Positions 23,807 through 33,193 are shown, counted from the stretch's first letter. The stretch is DNA of 62,142 nucleotides from Candidatus Aegiribacteria sp. (GCA_023138735.1 JAGLOY010000069.1:1-62142); one strand, 5' to 3'. Numbers and translations are program-made. The notes: generated by a model not told the origin, from the sequence alone.

Positions 23807-25342
23807 TCAGCCCTGATCCATAGGCTCAGATAACGAATCCATCTCAACCGGAGTGAGATCAAGCTGAACTGGAACTGCATTGGCATCGGAGAATCTCGGA
23901 TAAGCCATCATCGTAACTGTGTTTGTTATGGCTACAAATGGATTTCCGGTTCCAAAATCAATGGAGACCTGGAACTGGGAAATATCTCCGTTAGAAATTC
24001 CTGACATCGATACAAATCCGAATTCATCAAAATCGATAATGTTATCCATTTCGCTGTTGAGATCGTAAGCGTCTGCAAGGGCACCCAAGTCTGCAGCTAA
24101 CGCGAACCCGCCTTCGTCAGTAATATCGAGTCCGGTTAGTTCAAGATAATCGTCGAAAGTGATACCATCTGCCACTTCCTGAAGTGTATAGCCGCCTGCC
24201 ACCACGAAAACGTCGTCTACAATACCGATTTCAATGGTCTCGATACCGGCAAGGTTTCCCACATCTATACTGAGACAGGTATTCCCCTGGAACTGGAAAG
24301 AATTGTATTCCTCACCTGACATACCCATCAGTCCTGTAAGGCTTTCAAGCAGTTCCAGAAGGGCTCCCGTGTCGGATAAACCGAACGCAATCATACCAGA
24401 GTAGCGCTCTCCGTCCGTATGAAGAGCAAACCAGGCATCTCCGGAGAAGATATCAATTATATCATCGAACGACTCAAAACCAAGCATTGCAGCGCCCATA
24501 TGAGCGTCCGGTGGCAGGCTGCCTGTCACCATCTCCTTGATTGCGGCCATGTCAAAGCTGACATGCATAGCACTGGTCGCATCAGCTGGTATCTTCATAA
24601 TGTTACCGCCGGGCTCCTGGGATACTATTGAAGCGTACTCCAGGCCTTCAACACCGGTCATTTGTGTGATGAACTGCAACGTAAGTCTGGAATCCACCGG
24701 GAAGCATGTTACAAGTATTCCTTCAAGTTCACTGTCAGAGAGTACTGCGGCGTCGATGAATACTTCCATACCGGGAGTGCCTGGAGCCGACTGCTCCCTG
24801 AGCACTGAATAATTCTCATCAGTTTCGATCGTTTCCCCGAGTGACGTATCGAATTCATCGAGGATTGACTGCTCGGGTGCGATTGCAAGGATGACGGTAC
24901 TTTCCGATTCTGTGATCAGTGTGAAAGCATCCATATCAGGTGCCTGGGCAATCAGATCATCTACGAATCCCCGTACTTTGTCAGCATCAGTAGAGGGTAG
25001 GAAAAAAGCAATAAGTTCCGGCTCATCATCAGCAAGAGCGATAACCATTCCGATTTCTCCATTGGGATCGAGGGCGAAGGTTTCAATCCAGGCATCCCAG
25101 TCGAACGGGTCAAATCCGAGGATTCCGGCAACGGGCCATGGCATCTGCTGGTGAGCCTGAGCTTTGCTCTCTTCAATGCTGGAGAGGATTGCATCTGCAT
25201 CTATCTCAGAGGGACTGAATGTGATGTAGATGTCATATCCGGCCGGCATCGAATCGAGCAGTGCGGATTCATGTTTTTCCTGGCCACAGGAAGAAATTAA
25301 GAGTATAACGGCCAGTGATATTATTGATATTCCGATTTTCAA
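23807..25342 (-). CDS. large acidic lipoprotein, DUF3352-like
   Basis: A lipoprotein signal with lipobox ISSCG (cysteine 19) is followed by a long acidic mature chain (about 490 residues). Early DSMPAGYDIYITFSPSEID and the repeated strand-rich units with residues such as VDDVFVVAGGYTLQEVADG resemble DUF3352-type surface lipoproteins, whose function is unknown. No enzyme motif is apparent. It is probably exported and outer-membrane anchored. Its promoter would lie in 25343-25599, a 257-base divergent spacer shared with the next gene. Confidence 0.68.
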   Translation of the reverse strand: MKIGISIISLAVILLISSCGQEKHESALLDSMPAGYDIYITFSPSEIDADAILSSIEESKAQAHQQMPWPVAGILGFDPFDWDAWIETFALDPNGEIGMVIALADDEPELIAFFLPSTDADKVRGFVDDLIAQAPDMDAFTLITESESTVILAIAPEQSILDEFDTSLGETIETDENYSVLREQSAPGTPGMEVFIDAAVLSDSELEGILVTCFPVDSRLTLQFITQMTGVEGLEYASIVSQEPGGNIMKIPADATSAMHVSFDMAAIKEMVTGSLPPDAHMGAAMLGFESFDDIIDIFSGDAWFALHTDGERYSGMIAFGLSDTGALLELLESLTGLMGMSGEEYNSFQFQGNTCLSIDVGNLAGIETIEIGIVDDVFVVAGGYTLQEVADGITFDDYLELTGLDITDEGGFALAADLGALADAYDLNSEMDNIIDFDEFGFVSMSGISNGDISQFQVSIDFGTGNPFVAITNTVTMMAYPRFSDANAVPVQLDLTPVEMDSLSEPMDQG

Positions 25343-25449
25343 ATCTATCTCCCTTCGTGATAATTCTAGTTTGTAAGATAAGTTCAGAAATCGGAGAGGG
25401 CAAACAATCGAAGAAATCCGTACATTTATATGTGATTACAGCAAGGGTC

Positions 25450-25478
25450 TTGACAGAATTGATGCACCTCCGTATTCT
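25450..25478 (+). promoter_or_regulatory. putative sigma-70 promoter
   Basis: TTGACA (25450-25455), 17 bases, TATTCT (25473-25478): a strong match to the vegetative consensus, oriented toward the EFR1 gene, with a leader of about 115 bases. Confidence 0.5.
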
Positions 25479-25599
25479 CCATTTTTCGCAAGAGTATGGT
25501 ATGGAAATTCCAGCATGATGGGTCCATAGAATTCTATCGCAGCACATTGAATTGATGAGTAGCGGATTTGCTTGATCAGAACATCCGGAGGGGTATAAT

Positions 25600-26391
25600 A
25601 TGAGTACAGTGATATACTGGTTCTCGGGCTCGGGTAACTCCTACCATGTGGCTAAAGCGCTGCAGGAGAGTCTGGAAGATGTTGAACTTGTTCCTGTTGC
25701 GCAAGCCGTCAAGGGTGGTATACAGCTGTCATCGAAAACGGGTCTTGTATTTCCCGTTTACGCCTGGGGTCCTCCCGTTATTGTTTCAAAATTCATAGAG
25801 AAGCTGCCATCGGATAAGTCGGATTATCTTTTTGCCGTTGCAACCTGCGGTGGTGCGCCCGGTTCAACAATGGCAATAACAAGAAAGATGCTCAAGCGTA
25901 GGGGGCTTGATCTCAGCGCTAGCTTCACGGTTAAAATGGTGGGGAATTACCCTCCAATGGGTGGAGCTCCTGCGGAGGAGGAGCAGCTTAAGGTAAATGA
26001 TACTGCCGAAGGAAAGATCACTGAGATAGTTTCCAGAATCGATAATAACGCATGTGGTGATTTCGGCAAGAAGAGTTTTATCTTCTCTTTAATGGGACCT
26101 ATGGCTTATCATTTCTTTACGAGGGCACTTTCGAAACAGAAGAGCAGCAAGTTCTACGCTGATGATAAGTGTACTTCGTGCGATATCTGCGCGAAAATAT
26201 GTCCTGTGGATAACGTTGAAATGGCCGATGGGAAGCCAACATGGGGTAACAGGTGTGAACAGTGTTTCGCCTGCTTCCACTGGTGCCCGCAAGAGTCTGT
26301 GCAGTATGGAAGAAAGACACTTGAACAGGTAAGATACCACCACCCTGGAACCTTGCTGAAAGATATGTTGAATCGGCAGGAAATCGAGTAA
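25600..26391 (+). CDS. EFR1-type flavodoxin-ferredoxin fusion protein
   Basis: An N-terminal flavodoxin-like domain (FSGSGNSYHVAKAL phosphate loop, residues about 8-21; LVFPVYAWGPP) is joined to a C-terminal 2[4Fe-4S] ferredoxin with CTSCDICAKICP and CEQCFACFHWCP. This is the EFR1 family arrangement, a soluble low-potential electron carrier, common in anaerobes. Redox partners are not identified here. A GGAGGGG site precedes ATG 25600. The gene converges with the GNAT-fusion gene at a shared terminator. Confidence 0.88.
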   Translation: MSTVIYWFSGSGNSYHVAKALQESLEDVELVPVAQAVKGGIQLSSKTGLVFPVYAWGPPVIVSKFIEKLPSDKSDYLFAVATCGGAPGSTMAITRKMLKRRGLDLSASFTVKMVGNYPPMGGAPAEEEQLKVNDTAEGKITEIVSRIDNNACGDFGKKSFIFSLMGPMAYHFFTRALSKQKSSKFYADDKCTSCDICAKICPVDNVEMADGKPTWGNRCEQCFACFHWCPQESVQYGRKTLEQVRYHHPGTLLKDMLNRQEIE

Positions 26392-26402
26392 AAAAGATTT
26401 TA

Positions 26403-26433
26403 GCCGGTCAGAAGGCCCTAAAGACCGGCCTTT
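26403..26433. terminator. bidirectional terminator
   Basis: GCCGGTC (26403-26409) pairs with GACCGGC (26423-26429); CTTTG follows on + and CTAAAATCTTTTTT on -. It serves two convergent genes, and the stop codon of the - strand gene lies inside the loop. Confidence 0.7.
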
Positions 26434-27215
26434 GAATTGTAGAGGTTCACGATATCTGCCCTAAGTTCCTCTGCAGTGAACGGAGGGCCATCGGAGCGGT
26501 AAGGCTTTCCATCCAGCAGGATTCCGTCAGATACGCCCCATTCCAGGAGGTTTTCCCTGATAGATGTGTCTACTTCAATGAAATCAACAATATCTTCAAG
26601 ACCATCCACTGCCTCACGAGCCATGAGATTGAAAATACATCCACCGCACCATCCTGTGAAAAGCGAAGTGACACTTACTCTCCCCCGATCACTATGTTCT
26701 TTCGCGATCTGTCTAAGCATCCGGGGTGGTTCCGCATCATTCGTAAAAGGTTTCCAGACCAGGATGTCGTTACCTATCTGATCGACCCTGGAATAACCCA
26801 TATGCTCGTAGAATGAAACTGGATTCCAGTAGGGGAAGTCCTTGCCCCAAACGGTCACACCCTTGAACCCGGTTTCTCTGGCATCCTCCTCGATGGCCTC
26901 CAGCATGAACCTCCCGAAGCCCTGCTTCTGCCTGTTCCCGATGTGATGCTCATAACCATGTACCCACATGCAGAGTATCGCCATCAGGTCTCTTCCCTCG
27001 TAGTGCGAGTACTCAACAGGCAGGTACTGGCAGAGACCCACGACCTCGCCGGAATCGGCAATCAGAACCTTTGCCCTCAACCCCAGGAGTTTGTGCTTTT
27101 CGAACCAGCGGCGACGTATCTCCACCACCCGCGGGTCATCAGGCCTCTCGTCATGGAGACAGCGGAAAAATGTTCCTTCAGTATCCCTTGAAATACTCTC
27201 CAGCTTCACGGGCAA
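26418..27215 (-). CDS. GNAT acetyltransferase fused to YoaP-like thioredoxin domain
   Basis: Residues 1-160 form a GNAT acetyltransferase (KQGFGRFMLEAIEEDARETGF is the acetyl-CoA site; NPVSFYEHMGY follows). Residues about 170-265 resemble the YoaP thioredoxin-like domain, with a CGGC motif (TGWCGGCIFNLM) and a TAEELRADI tail. YoaP-type proteins pair acetyl transfer with a redox-active disulfide; the substrate is unknown. Length 265 matches the family. It is the only gene of a short - strand unit. Confidence 0.78.
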   Translation of the reverse strand: MPVKLESISRDTEGTFFRCLHDERPDDPRVVEIRRRWFEKHKLLGLRAKVLIADSGEVVGLCQYLPVEYSHYEGRDLMAILCMWVHGYEHHIGNRQKQGFGRFMLEAIEEDARETGFKGVTVWGKDFPYWNPVSFYEHMGYSRVDQIGNDILVWKPFTNDAEPPRMLRQIAKEHSDRGRVSVTSLFTGWCGGCIFNLMAREAVDGLEDIVDFIEVDTSIRENLLEWGVSDGILLDGKPYRSDGPPFTAEELRADIVNLYNSKAGL

Positions 27216-27334
27216 CCTCCATCACATTGCGTCCATTGAATCATTTATCGTAAAACTCGTTCCCAACCACAATCCGTACTCTTCTCGGTGCGCTATCGAT
27301 ATAAATCCGAAATACAGAGAAGTGAGAGTATCCT

Positions 27335-28366
27335 TTAAGTTCTGCAGCAGCTGATGACAGCTATTGTCAGCTCATCCTCCATCTGTTCACCGGAAGAGAA
27401 TTCCCGAAGGTCCTCGAGAATTCCAAGTAATGTCTCCTCCGATGATTTTCCTCTGTATCCCGAAAGAGTGTCAGAAAGCCTTTGCCTTCCGTAGTAATCC
27501 CCTTCGGGATTTTTTGCTTCAAGAATACCATCGGAGAAGAAACAGAGCGTATCTCCATGATCGAATGGGATAGAACGTTCTTCGTATTTCCTCCGACTGT
27601 CAATGCCGATAACCAGCTGTGTATTGAAAAGTGTATCCACCTTGCCGTTCTTCCTCCGCAGCATAGGAGGCTCATGACCTGCTGTAGTGTAGACAATTCT
27701 GTTCCTTGCAAGGTCGAAGTATGCCGAGAAGAGTGTCAGGAAGATTCCCTTTCCTTCGAATTCGTTGCTGAATTGAGTGTTCAGGTGCGTGACTGCCATC
27801 GCTGGTGAGAGCATCTCCTCATCAGCTTCGGATGAAAAGGTGCCGTCAAGGTACTCACCAAGCACAGAAGCTGCCATAGAGTTGATCCTGGTGGTTTCAA
27901 TGCTATGGCCCATGACATCGTAAAGCGTAACGAATAAACCGATTTCAGCTGATCCGCGTTTTCTTACGATCCTTGCCAGAATATTGTCTCCTCCGACAAG
28001 CCTTGCTGGTAAGGATACCGCTTTCATGTCAAGATTATCGGGCGCGGCAAGGGGAATGAAGTCAGGGGTTACGGGAATAGTGTAGCAAATGGAACCAGAT
28101 TCTTCACCTTCCAGATCGTTTCCACTCCATCCCTTCTGAATAGACGTATATTCGGTAAGAAGCAGTTTCCTGTGAATCCTTTCCTCCTCAGCCAGCTGTG
28201 TGAGAAGACCTCTGACTCCATCCGGGAGTGAGGAATCTTTACCAGCTTTAAAATAGTAATTGAAGGAGAGAGTTTCCCTCAGGATGGCTTTTGAGAGAAC
28301 ATCAAGAACAAGCTCAAGCTCACTCTTACCCATGATCGGTTTTAACCTGTCCGCAGGGAACATCAT
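27335..28366 (-). CDS. SpoIIE-type PP2C phosphatase with N-terminal ferritin-like segment
   Basis: Residues about 115-343 form a SpoIIE/RsbU-like PP2C phosphatase: PARLVGGDN, LYDVMGHSIETT (metal Asp), TTAGHEPPML and DGILEAKNPEGDYYG with EDELTIAVI at the end. Such enzymes dephosphorylate anti-anti-sigma proteins. The first 75 residues differ: LRETLSFNYYF and LAEEERIHRKLL give E32, then an E-E-x-x-H element, a half set of rubrerythrin/ferritin di-iron ligands. This suggests an oxygen- or iron-sensing two-helix module that may dimerise to make a full site. No RsbV/RsbW-like gene is nearby. Confidence 0.8.
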   Translation of the reverse strand: MMFPADRLKPIMGKSELELVLDVLSKAILRETLSFNYYFKAGKDSSLPDGVRGLLTQLAEEERIHRKLLLTEYTSIQKGWSGNDLEGEESGSICYTIPVTPDFIPLAAPDNLDMKAVSLPARLVGGDNILARIVRKRGSAEIGLFVTLYDVMGHSIETTRINSMAASVLGEYLDGTFSSEADEEMLSPAMAVTHLNTQFSNEFEGKGIFLTLFSAYFDLARNRIVYTTAGHEPPMLRRKNGKVDTLFNTQLVIGIDSRRKYEERSIPFDHGDTLCFFSDGILEAKNPEGDYYGRQRLSDTLSGYRGKSSEETLLGILEDLREFSSGEQMEDELTIAVISCCRT

Positions 28367-28569
28367 TTCTGTTAATCGGTTTCATTTTCTTCAAATAGAC
28401 TCCTCGGTTTACACCCTTATAGCATCTTGGGTTCTAAACACAATATAGAAAGCAGTGCTGCACCGTCAATGAAAATGCATCTACATAGCAGAGGAATTTA
28501 ACAGGCAGAATGGACGGTATTTTCCCGGCCGCATTCTACTCAATCGTTCCAATGCCTCTTGTTCACCTT

Positions 28570-28575
28570 TATAAT
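28570..28575 (+). promoter_or_regulatory. putative -10 element upstream of the thioredoxin-like gene
   Basis: A perfect TATAAT (28570-28575) lies 43 bases before ATG 28619; the -35 (TTCCAA, 28547-28552, 17 bases upstream) is weak. Confidence 0.35.
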
Positions 28576-28618
28576 ATATTGGCAAACTGGTAGGAATTAA
28601 ACTGAAGGGAATTCAACC

Positions 28619-28870
28619 ATGAAGAAAGTCAGAATACTTGGAACTGGATGTCTTAAATGTCAGGAGTTATTCGACAATACTCAGGAAGCGATGAAGAATC
28701 TCGGTATTGAGGATGAACTTACCAGGATATCGAACGTGAACGATATAATTGCTTACGGTGTCATGGTGACGCCGGCGCTTGTAATAGATGAAATGGTCTG
28801 GTCATCCGGTGATGTGCCATCGGTTGAAGCGATAGAGGAGATGTTCAGAAAACAGGATTCGATCAGATAA
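28619..28870 (+). CDS. small thioredoxin-fold protein (redox-active disulfide family)
   Basis: The 83-residue protein has the thioredoxin-fold start KKVRILGTGCLKCQELFDN with a C-x-x-C pair (CLKC), a cis-proline region VTPALVIDE and a final GDVPSVEAIEEMF. This is the TM0996/MTH895-type redox-active disulfide family, which reduces protein or arsenate-type substrates. It stands alone, between two divergent neighbours, with a TATAAT box 43 bases upstream. Confidence 0.85.
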   Translation: MKKVRILGTGCLKCQELFDNTQEAMKNLGIEDELTRISNVNDIIAYGVMVTPALVIDEMVWSSGDVPSVEAIEEMFRKQDSIR

Positions 28871-28902
28871 GCTTTCCCTCAACGTTCAAATCATCCGGTT
28901 TC

Positions 28903-29394
28903 CTATCTTTTGTAGCCTATCCTTTTCAGAAATTCTACGCGGCTCTCGATATCCTCTTCGATCTCGACGGCAAAGGGCGGTTCTCCATCGATTACACCCA
29001 TGATGCCGCCTCCCTGATCCGAACGTCCCACGATGACCTGCACAGGATTTGCGGTGGCGCAGAAGATCCTGCATACCTCGGGAACATTCTTCACCTGATT
29101 CAGAATCTGAATGGGAAAGATCCCGTGTAGTACTATCATGAACACATGACCGCATTTGAGCTTCAGGAGGTTATGTTCGGCGATCGATCTCAGTTCGAGA
29201 TCGCTGCCGTCACTTCTGACAAGCCTCGGACCGGATGCTTCGGAGAATGCAAGCCCAAAATGGGCTCCTGGAACCGTGCCGGATACAGCCTCATACAGAT
29301 CCTCGACGGTTTTAATGAAATGAGACTGCCCGAGAATGATGTTACAGCCTTCAGGAAAATCAAGCCTTACGAGTTCAATTTCAGGTTTCCCCAT
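28903..29394 (-). CDS. adenosine-specific kinase (COG1839)
   Basis: The sequence tracks the family strongly: NIILGQSHFIKTVEDLYEA, FGLAFSEASGPRLVRSDG, GHVFMIVL, VPEVCRIFCATANPVQVIVG and GGGIMGVIDGEPPFAVE, at the usual 160 or so residues. The archetype phosphorylates adenosine to AMP. It lies just after rpoN on the same strand (22-base gap) and closes that operon. Confidence 0.9.
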   Translation of the reverse strand: MGKPEIELVRLDFPEGCNIILGQSHFIKTVEDLYEAVSGTVPGAHFGLAFSEASGPRLVRSDGSDLELRSIAEHNLLKLKCGHVFMIVLHGIFPIQILNQVKNVPEVCRIFCATANPVQVIVGRSDQGGGIMGVIDGEPPFAVEIEEDIESRVEFLKRIGYKR

Positions 29395-29415
29395 CGGAAC
29401 CGCCTTTCATGACGA

Positions 29416-30855
29416 TCAGTATCGCTTCCGTTTACTTGCTGAAGGTATATTCATTTCAGTCCTGTAGTTCGCCACTGTCCGCCTTTTCACTTCAATTCCT
29501 GCCGCTTCCAGGGCCTGAACAAGCTTAGCGTCGGACAGAGGCTTGATCTTGTCCTCAGACCCTATGAGTCTTCTCAGTTCATCCTTGGCTGTCCTGCTGG
29601 ATATTTCCCCTCCATCACCAGAGAGGGCTCTGCTGAAGAAGAATCTCATCTCGTGAATTCCACCGGGAGATTGAACGTACTTACCGTTGATAGCTCTGCT
29701 GATGGTGGACTGGTTATATCCAAGAGCATCGGCAACTATCTGCAGTGTAAGGGGACGCAGTCCCTCTATTCCGTGTTCGAAAAAATCCTTCTGATATTCA
29801 GCCAGGAACTCACCTATCCTTGTTACGGTTTCCTGACGCTGCCTTATGGCTTTAATAAACCATGAAGCCTTCTGAAATTTCTTTTTTACGTATTCCTTCT
29901 CCTTCGGTGAGGTACTGGGGGATTCAAGGATACGTCTATTCCGCGCTGAAATCATGAGATGAGGGAATCTGTTGTCATTCAGAATCGCCTCAAAATGATC
30001 ATCTATCTTGAAGATAATAACATCAGGAATCACAGCGGCGTTTGCCGAAGATGAAAATTCGTTGCCCGGCCACGGTTTAAGTACGGATATCCTGTCAATT
30101 GCTTCCTGTACTTTGTGTGGTGATACCCTTTCGGCTGCTGCGATAGCTTTGATCTTTCTTTCGGCGAGTTCATTGAAATGTTCAGCTACTATCCTGTATT
30201 CAAGACTGTCATGATCGTATCCCAGCTTATCCAGCTGCATCTCAAGTGCACCACTGGCACTCATCGAACCTACACCAGTCGGTTCCAGAGTCCGGACTAT
30301 CTTCACGGCCTCGGGTAGGAGATCGGGATCGCCTTCCCAGGCCGACAGCAGTTCCTGATCAGGCAGTGAAAGAAGTCCATGCCTGTTGAGTGAATAAACC
30401 ACATAAATAACAGCTTCCTCGAGATCACTCGGAAGCATGAGAGACCAGACCTGATTAAGAAGATACTCGTATAGCGTTGGTTCGCTGGGAGGTTCAGGCA
30501 TCCATGGGTCTTCGTCACCACGGTAGGATCCAGTATAGCTGTCCCCCGAATGCTCATCCAGCTTTTTGAGAATGTCCAGGGTATCATCCTCCTTGCTGTC
30601 GCTTCTTGATGGTTCCTCATCCCATGAATCTTCAATTTCACGGGTTTCATCACCGTCGCTCTTTTCGCCCTCTCCCTTGATCTCAGGTCCTGACTGTTCA
30701 AGAAGGGGATTATCCTGAAGTTCCTGCCTGATAAGGTTTTCCAGGTCCAGAGAGGGAACCTGAAGAATCTCGAGAGCTTGCCTTATCTTCTGTGTAAGCG
30801 CAAGTTTCTGGGTCTGGACCATCCGAAGACTCTGATTTAGTCTTAAATCCGGCAT
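29416..30855 (-). CDS. rpoN: RNA polymerase sigma-54 factor
   Basis: The N-terminal glutamine-rich activator region (RMVQTQKLALTQKIRQALEIL, about residues 9-30) and an acidic linker precede the core-binding region, and the C-terminus has the RpoN box VKRRTVANYRTEM, the signature that reads the -24 element. The start at 30855 is chosen because MPDLRLNQ begins the conserved region and lies one base after the lptB stop; longer upstream frames would overlap lptB. Sigma-54 needs AAA+ activators; none is seen in this window. It is the terminal regulator of the envelope operon, as in many proteobacteria. Confidence 0.93.
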   Translation of the reverse strand: MPDLRLNQSLRMVQTQKLALTQKIRQALEILQVPSLDLENLIRQELQDNPLLEQSGPEIKGEGEKSDGDETREIEDSWDEEPSRSDSKEDDTLDILKKLDEHSGDSYTGSYRGDEDPWMPEPPSEPTLYEYLLNQVWSLMLPSDLEEAVIYVVYSLNRHGLLSLPDQELLSAWEGDPDLLPEAVKIVRTLEPTGVGSMSASGALEMQLDKLGYDHDSLEYRIVAEHFNELAERKIKAIAAAERVSPHKVQEAIDRISVLKPWPGNEFSSSANAAVIPDVIIFKIDDHFEAILNDNRFPHLMISARNRRILESPSTSPKEKEYVKKKFQKASWFIKAIRQRQETVTRIGEFLAEYQKDFFEHGIEGLRPLTLQIVADALGYNQSTISRAINGKYVQSPGGIHEMRFFFSRALSGDGGEISSRTAKDELRRLIGSEDKIKPLSDAKLVQALEAAGIEVKRRTVANYRTEMNIPSASKRKRY

Positions 30856-30856
30856 T

Positions 30857-31609
30857 CTACAACTTAAACCTCTCACCAAGGTAGATCTCCCTGGCCTCGG
30901 GGTTTTCAGCAAGTTCCTGGGCTGATCCGGATATAAGTATTCTGCCATCGTACATGATGTATGCCCTGTCAGTGATCTCAAGGGTTTCCCTTACGTTATG
31001 GTCGGTGATGAGAATACCCAGCTTCCTTGCCTTGAGCTCCATTATGATACTCTGGATATCATCAACGGCTATGGGATCAATACCGGCAAATGGTTCATCA
31101 AGGAGCAGGAAAGCGGGATCTGTCACGAGAGCTCTCGCAATTTCAACCCTTCTTCTCTCTCCTCCGGAGAGGGTGTATGCTTTCTGATCAGCTACTTTCT
31201 CGATGCCCAGGTCCGCAAGGAGCTGAGCTTGCCTATTCTTCCTCTCCTTCTTCCTGAGTCCGGTTATTTCCAGAATACTCATGAGATTATCGGCAACGGT
31301 CATCTTCCTGAATACGCTTGATTCCTGAGGCAGGTAGCCTATTCCCAACCTGCATCTTCTGTACATGGGCAGATGGGTCAGATTTATATTATCCATGAAC
31401 ACATCGCCCGAGTCCGGTCTGATAAACCCTACGATCTGATTGAAAGTGGTTGTCTTTCCTGCACCGTTAGGTCCAAGCAGCCCAACGACCTCACCTCTGG
31501 ATACAGTAAGAGATACTCCGTTGACAACAGCCCGTTTCCTGTACTTCTTAACCAGCTTGTCAGTTCTCAGAATCTCCGGATCTATTTTATCGACCTTACG
31601 CGAGATCAT
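30857..31609 (-). CDS. lptB: LPS export ABC transporter ATPase LptB
   Basis: An ABC ATPase of 250 residues with Walker A GPNGAGKTT, Q-loop YLPQESSVFRKMT, signature LSGGERRR, Walker B FLLLDEPFAGID and H-loop ITDHNVRE. The spacing and the DHNVRE motif are those of LptB. It powers extraction of LPS from the inner membrane with LptFG. It overlaps the LptA-like gene by four bases and sits one base before rpoN. LptF, LptG and LptD are not in the window. Confidence 0.95.
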   Translation of the reverse strand: MISRKVDKIDPEILRTDKLVKKYRKRAVVNGVSLTVSRGEVVGLLGPNGAGKTTTFNQIVGFIRPDSGDVFMDNINLTHLPMYRRCRLGIGYLPQESSVFRKMTVADNLMSILEITGLRKKERKNRQAQLLADLGIEKVADQKAYTLSGGERRRVEIARALVTDPAFLLLDEPFAGIDPIAVDDIQSIIMELKARKLGILITDHNVRETLEITDRAYIMYDGRILISGSAQELAENPEAREIYLGERFKL

Positions 31610-32661
31610 GGATTACCTCCGAGGTAGCTGTAAGTTCCGGTTACATGGCCCGATACGATGACTTCTACAACCTCACCATTCTCAAAACCAATGCTAAGAG
31701 TGTTTCCCCTGACCGTGTTCATTTCATTTCTTGAGGCGGCCTCGCCGCCGGATTTCATCCTGAGTGTTGCCGAACCTGCGAGCATCACGGAATCGGGTTC
31801 ACCGTTCTCGAACTCGAAGAAAGCCCTTTCAGATGAAAACCATGTTTCGGCAGGGGGATCGACACCTGTATCAAGAAAATAACCTGCGGCTCCCCCCTCT
31901 ATCCTGACTGAATGGGGATCACCTGAGGAATCAAGGAGTATCTCCATCCAATCTCCGGATAGTTCACTATCCTCCGACTCCAGAACCGGTGAACCAAAAA
32001 GCTCGAATCTATCTTCATCACCGAAGTACCTCAGATATTCGGACGTTGAATAAAAATCCATATCCGGCATTGAAACTGAAGCATTGCCCTGAGCTTCTGC
32101 AGAGTTATCATCGGGGAAGAACTCCAGCCTGTCAGCGGTTACGATAAGGCTGTCGTCACCCTCCACTCTCCTGAGAATGGGATCAACAGTTATGAAAAGG
32201 CTGCCTCTACTCCTGTCATATAGCGCATATTGTCCCTCTACCCTTCCAATACGGGGACCTGTCATGAGAACATCCTCTTTGGCAGTCGCCTTACCGGATT
32301 CCCGAAAATAAACAACTTCTCCAGCTTCCAGAACCGTTTCTCCATCGGTAAGTATAACGTTACCTGTCATGGTTATCATTCCCGCCTCTTTGAGATATTC
32401 AAGGTAATGGGAAGTTCCAGTAAGGGAATCAGTTTCAACGGTAACATTACTGTAGAATACCGCGTTACCGGACTCCTGCCAGACGGTTCCGCTGTCGGAT
32501 GTTACCGTTACCTCTCCATCGGTTACAACCACATTGCCGATAAGGTCTATAACCAGTTCATCCGAATCCGTATCCCTGCTCACCGCCCTGTCCGCGGTTG
32601 TTGTGAAAATCCCGGCAGCTGCGATCAGTGCTGAGCAGAGTGCAAACAGCAGATTACTCAA
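31606..32661 (-). CDS. lptA: OstA-like LptA family protein, extended
   Basis: After a signal-like hydrophobic N-terminus (LLFALCSALIAAAG), the chain contains repeated beta strands of the OstA/LptA jellyroll: IGNVVVTDGEVTVTSDSG, VTVETDSLTGTSHYLEY, GNVILTDGETVLEAGEVVYF and VTADRLEFFPDD, ending GNTLSIGFENGEVVEVIVSG. It would form the periplasmic bridge for LPS. At roughly 350 residues it is about twice a standard LptA, perhaps a longer bridge. TTG 32661 is preferred, since it overlaps the previous stop by eight bases; ATG 32715 is an alternative that would overlap more. Confidence 0.82.
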   Translation of the reverse strand: MSNLLFALCSALIAAAGIFTTTADRAVSRDTDSDELVIDLIGNVVVTDGEVTVTSDSGTVWQESGNAVFYSNVTVETDSLTGTSHYLEYLKEAGMITMTGNVILTDGETVLEAGEVVYFRESGKATAKEDVLMTGPRIGRVEGQYALYDRSRGSLFITVDPILRRVEGDDSLIVTADRLEFFPDDNSAEAQGNASVSMPDMDFYSTSEYLRYFGDEDRFELFGSPVLESEDSELSGDWMEILLDSSGDPHSVRIEGGAAGYFLDTGVDPPAETWFSSERAFFEFENGEPDSVMLAGSATLRMKSGGEAASRNEMNTVRGNTLSIGFENGEVVEVIVSGHVTGTYSYLGGNP

Positions 32662-33193
32662 GTTCCAGGTCCCCCGAGTACACCGCAGTGAAGTCCTCTT
32701 CAATATCCACGCCATCAACGGCTCCGAGACCTGTATCAAGATCAACCCCTCGACCTGATAGTACCGTCTCCCCTGTTGAATCCGGAATGGTCAGGACTAC
32801 AAGACAGTCACTGTGGAAGATCTCCATTTCATCGTCCCAGATTATCTCCTGTGTTACCAGATACCTGCCGTCATCGGTTTCGGCATTGACATTTCCCCAG
32901 ATTCTCATGAGGCCGGATTGAAGTTCAACAAGCCCTGAATCACCTTTGAGAATCGTTGTCGGGATATCATCTTCGAAGAAGATCAGATCTACTACGGAGA
33001 GAAGAAGCAGGCTGTCACCTTCGGTGTAAACGGCCTCTTCGCTGACAAGGCGCCAGGAGCGATAACCATCACTGGACTGAACCAGGGTGAAATTTTCAAC
33101 GATCTGAATCGGTTCCCGATCGGGATCCATGTCAACGGAACCTCCGCTACTGCAGGCCAGGAGCCCAACCAGGACGGCGAGCCCAGCGCTCAT
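32654..33193 (-). CDS. lptC: LptC-like lipoprotein
   Basis: The 180-residue protein starts at ATG 33193 with MSAGLAVLVGLLACSSGG, a lipobox LLAC, then LptC-type strands (IVENFTLVQSSDGYRSWRLVSEEAVYTEGD, VELQSGLMRIWGNVNAETDDG). LptC normally has an uncleaved inner-membrane anchor; here a lipid anchor is suggested. It is located between LpxL and the OstA-like protein, supporting the role. It overlaps lpxL by 47 bases, and its end overlaps the lptA start. Confidence 0.8.
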   Translation of the reverse strand: MSAGLAVLVGLLACSSGGSVDMDPDREPIQIVENFTLVQSSDGYRSWRLVSEEAVYTEGDSLLLLSVVDLIFFEDDIPTTILKGDSGLVELQSGLMRIWGNVNAETDDGRYLVTQEIIWDDEMEIFHSDCLVVLTIPDSTGETVLSGRGVDLDTGLGAVDGVDIEEDFTAVYSGDLELE

